The position numbers were made by a program, and so were the translations under genes. Positions 19,111 through 20,109 of a DNA stretch of 20,109 nucleotides are shown here, piece after piece (the first letter of the stretch is position 1; each line of letters begins with the position of its first letter). The stretch is from Gracilariopsis chorda (taxonomy: Eukaryota > Rhodophyta > Florideophyceae > Gracilariales > Gracilariaceae). The DNA is taken from NCBI GenBank assembly GCA_003194525.1, contig NBIV01001024.1:1-20109 (forward strand), read 5' to 3'. The notes beneath the pieces were generated by a model. That model saw only the letters and a list, made by a program, of their open reading frames with translations. It was not told the DNA's origin and searched no databases.

Positions 19111-19136
19111 AAACGTTTTGGTTTTCGAAAACGTTT
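19111..19136. repeat. Short hairpin AAACGTTTT/AAAACGTTT
   Basis: A 9-bp perfect inverted repeat around an 8-nt loop in non-coding sequence. No associated gene or element is visible. Confidence 0.5.
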
Positions 19137-19209
19137 GATTATCATTGGCGCAAAAAGTTGGCGAACCAAAAAACTCAAAAAATGAACGTGAAGCAAGATT
19201 TTGGCTGCT

Positions 19210-19224
19210 GGCGCAGTTTGCGCC
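19210..19224. repeat. Short hairpin GGCGCA/TGCGCC
   Basis: A 6-bp perfect stem with a 3-nt loop. It was tested as a Helitron end and lacks CTRR at the right distance on either strand. Confidence 0.4.
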
Positions 19225-19298
19225 AAAAAACGAAATCGTGCATTTAACTGATTTTTTAAGGGGTGCGAAGGTCGTTGTCGTACAAATCCTTAGTTAGA

Positions 19299-19327
19299 CT
19301 AGGCAAGTGGAAACGGACTTCGGCCGT
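19299..19327 (-). terminator. Canonical Helitron 3' end (hairpin + CTAG)
   Basis: On the minus strand, ACGGCC-GAA-GTCCGT (19313-19327) forms a stem with one mismatch and a GAA loop. Ten nucleotides and CTAG follow, then T. The GAA loop and 10-nt spacing match the terminal hairpin of the tandem array, supporting both calls. Confidence 0.6.
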
Positions 19328-19916
19328 GGGTGGCGCTGCCCACCGCGTTGGTTTTGTAGCTTTGTGTATTTAGTAGCGTTCGGAGGCTCTCCGAGCACTT
19401 TGCTGGCTTGCGCTTGCAATAGCGCTCGTGGAACCACGGGGCGCCGCGGCATGTAGAGTATGTGGAGCCGTAGGGGTTTGTGTTTAGGTGCCTAAATTGA
19501 CTGCAGTGCCAGCCAATGATGAGAAAGCGTGACATGTTGCTTTTTGTAACTGGCTGCCACTGTAGTTATTATGAAAGTGCCAGCCAGTAAGCAGCAAGCT
19601 TTGCTCATGCTGCTGCTGCTGAATGTTTTAAATATTAGGGAGGCGTTGCGCCAAATGGGCGTTTTGGATGCGCAACAGGGGCGTGCCAGACGATTTTTGT
19701 GGCGCAACGCCTCCATTCAATCAAGAACACCCCCTCATACGCGTATAAATACTTATAGTGGAGAGAAAAGAGGAAGCGGAATTGGGCCGCGAGCGGCACT
19801 GCACGGCGCGGTGGAGGAGTGATAAACAGCCGTGAAAACGAAAAAAAGGGTGGAGAAAGCAAAAAGCAGAAAAGCAAATAGTTTAATTCAATGAATGAAG
19901 AACGCAAGTAATATGA
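19328..19916 (-). other. 3' untranslated region of the right-hand Helitron, with palindromes
   Basis: About 590 bp with no supported gene. It holds short hairpins (CGGAG/CTCCG at 19381-19393; CGTGG/CCACG at 19427-19438), an imperfect 13-bp inverted repeat (19549-19561 / 19576-19588), a CTG run near 19607-19620, and a perfect 15-bp inverted repeat listed separately. A plus-strand 83-codon frame (19571-19822) lies across these palindromes and is not recognised. Confidence 0.4.
19639..19714. repeat. Perfect 15-bp inverted repeat with 46-nt loop
   Basis: GGAGGCGTTGCGCCA (19639-19653) and TGGCGCAACGCCTCC (19700-19714) are exact reverse complements. The 46-nt loop contains related pieces (GCGCAAC, GGGCG). 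It could be a minimal foldback element within the Helitron tail. Confidence 0.6.
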
Positions 19917-20108
19917 TTATGGTTGGGGAGGGATGTAGAACTGAATGGCTTCAGGCAGCACTGGGTTGGCGATGGCCGCAGACATGGGATGAATTGTGTG
20001 CGCATTCGCTGATCTAGGCTGCGGGTCATGCAGGAGCAGCACATGGTCGTTCCTTCGAACGCGCGACAATGTGACATACAACTGACCGGCGCAGAGGAAG
20101 TTGGATCG
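19917..20108 (-). CDS. PIF1-like helicase C-terminus of a second Helitron (partial)
   Basis: The last 63 codons of a minus-strand gene that continues past the window; stop TAA at 19917-19919. The translation contains CAGQLYVTLSRVRRNDHVLL, the SF1B helicase motif VI with the Gln-Leu-Tyr-Val and Ser-Arg signature of PIF1-family enzymes, matching HGQLYVAFSRTTNPSN of the array family only in this core. About 35 further residues follow, ending in FYIPPQP. A cellular PIF1 helicase is an alternative, but the canonical Helitron 3' end 615 nt downstream favours a transposase. The start and the Rep part are outside the window. Confidence 0.75.
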   Translation of the reverse strand, partial: RSNFLCAGQLYVTLSRVRRNDHVLLLHDPQPRSANAHTIHPMSAAIANPVLPEAIQFYIPPQP

Positions 20109-20109
20109 C

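Larger units (their letters stand above)
19299..20109 (-). mobile_element. 3' part of a second, different Helitron (runs off window)
   Basis: On the minus strand the element ends with a hairpin, 10 nt, CTAG (19299-19302) and a flanking T (19298), the textbook Helitron 3' end inserted before T. Upstream of this end lie about 615 nt of non-coding sequence and then the C-terminus of a PIF1-type helicase (19917-20108). The family differs from the array family in its protein C-terminus, its tail and its terminal tetranucleotide. It faces the array head-on: its 3' end points towards the 3' end of unit 3, about 870 bp away. Confidence 0.65.

Noticed and set aside
18827..19111. Plus-strand 94-codon frame in the right flank
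   Set aside because: Much of it translates the tandem palindromes; no known motif.
19635..19638. CTAA beside the 15-bp inverted repeat as the second Helitron's 3' end
   Set aside because: It abuts the hairpin with no spacer and the loop is 46 nt; the CTAG end at 19299 fits spacing and flank better.
19744..19751. TATAAATA on the plus strand as a promoter
   Set aside because: No supported plus-strand gene follows; the neighbouring gene is on the other strand.
19571..19822. Plus-strand 83-codon frame with a Leu-rich start and RRFLWRN
   Set aside because: Faintly recalls the start of Harbinger-type transposases, but it spans the 15-bp inverted repeat and a CTG run, and has no further support.

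Overview
The window is eukaryotic, repeat-rich, transposon DNA. Almost all of it (about 1-18460) is a head-to-tail tandem array of one Helitron family, the rolling-circle DNA transposons whose single protein joins an HUH-class Rep nuclease to a PIF1-like helicase. No host gene, rRNA, tRNA or CRISPR array was recognised. The family is eukaryotic and the leader has a TATA-like element and long pyrimidine tracts. The taxon cannot be fixed from sequence alone; a protist, fungus or invertebrate would all fit.

Layout. Bases 1-186 are the 3' tail of an upstream copy cut by the window edge. Three full-length units follow: unit 1 (about 187-6242), unit 2 (6243-12327) and unit 3 (12328-18432), with periods of about 6.06, 6.09 and 6.10 kb. 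Each unit has the same parts: a TCTG-rich start; a leader inverted repeat with a variable loop; four CCGTT repeats spaced 21-23 bp and running into a perfect 15-bp hairpin; a second hairpin; about 500 bp of conserved non-coding leader; a TATA-like box and pyrimidine tract; a Rep-helicase reading frame of about 4.9 kb; a pyrimidine-rich tail; and a GCGTGC-GAA-GCACGC terminal hairpin. Ten bases after that hairpin comes CTTG, followed in the internal junctions by TC, which fits a 3' end fused directly to the next 5' end.

State of the genes. None of the three Rep-helicase genes reads through. Units 1 and 2 are nearly identical and differ mostly by single-base indels, many in short runs, which looks like long-read assembly noise over a repeat. 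They also carry real-looking substitutions: two stop codons around the Rep core of unit 1 and a Walker A change in unit 2. Unit 3, at the right edge of the array, is like the others at its 5' end but increasingly divergent towards its 3' end. It has at least six in-frame stops and damaged helicase motifs, so it is a true pseudogene.

Right flank. Bases 18433-18460 still resemble the start of a further unit, then similarity stops. About 18461-19298 is non-coding with several palindromes, including two tandem copies of a 65-bp inverted repeat. From 19299 to the window end, on the minus strand, lies the 3' part of a different Helitron: a classical end (hairpin, 10 nt, CTAG, then T), a long 3' untranslated stretch, and the last 63 codons of a PIF1-type helicase running off the window.
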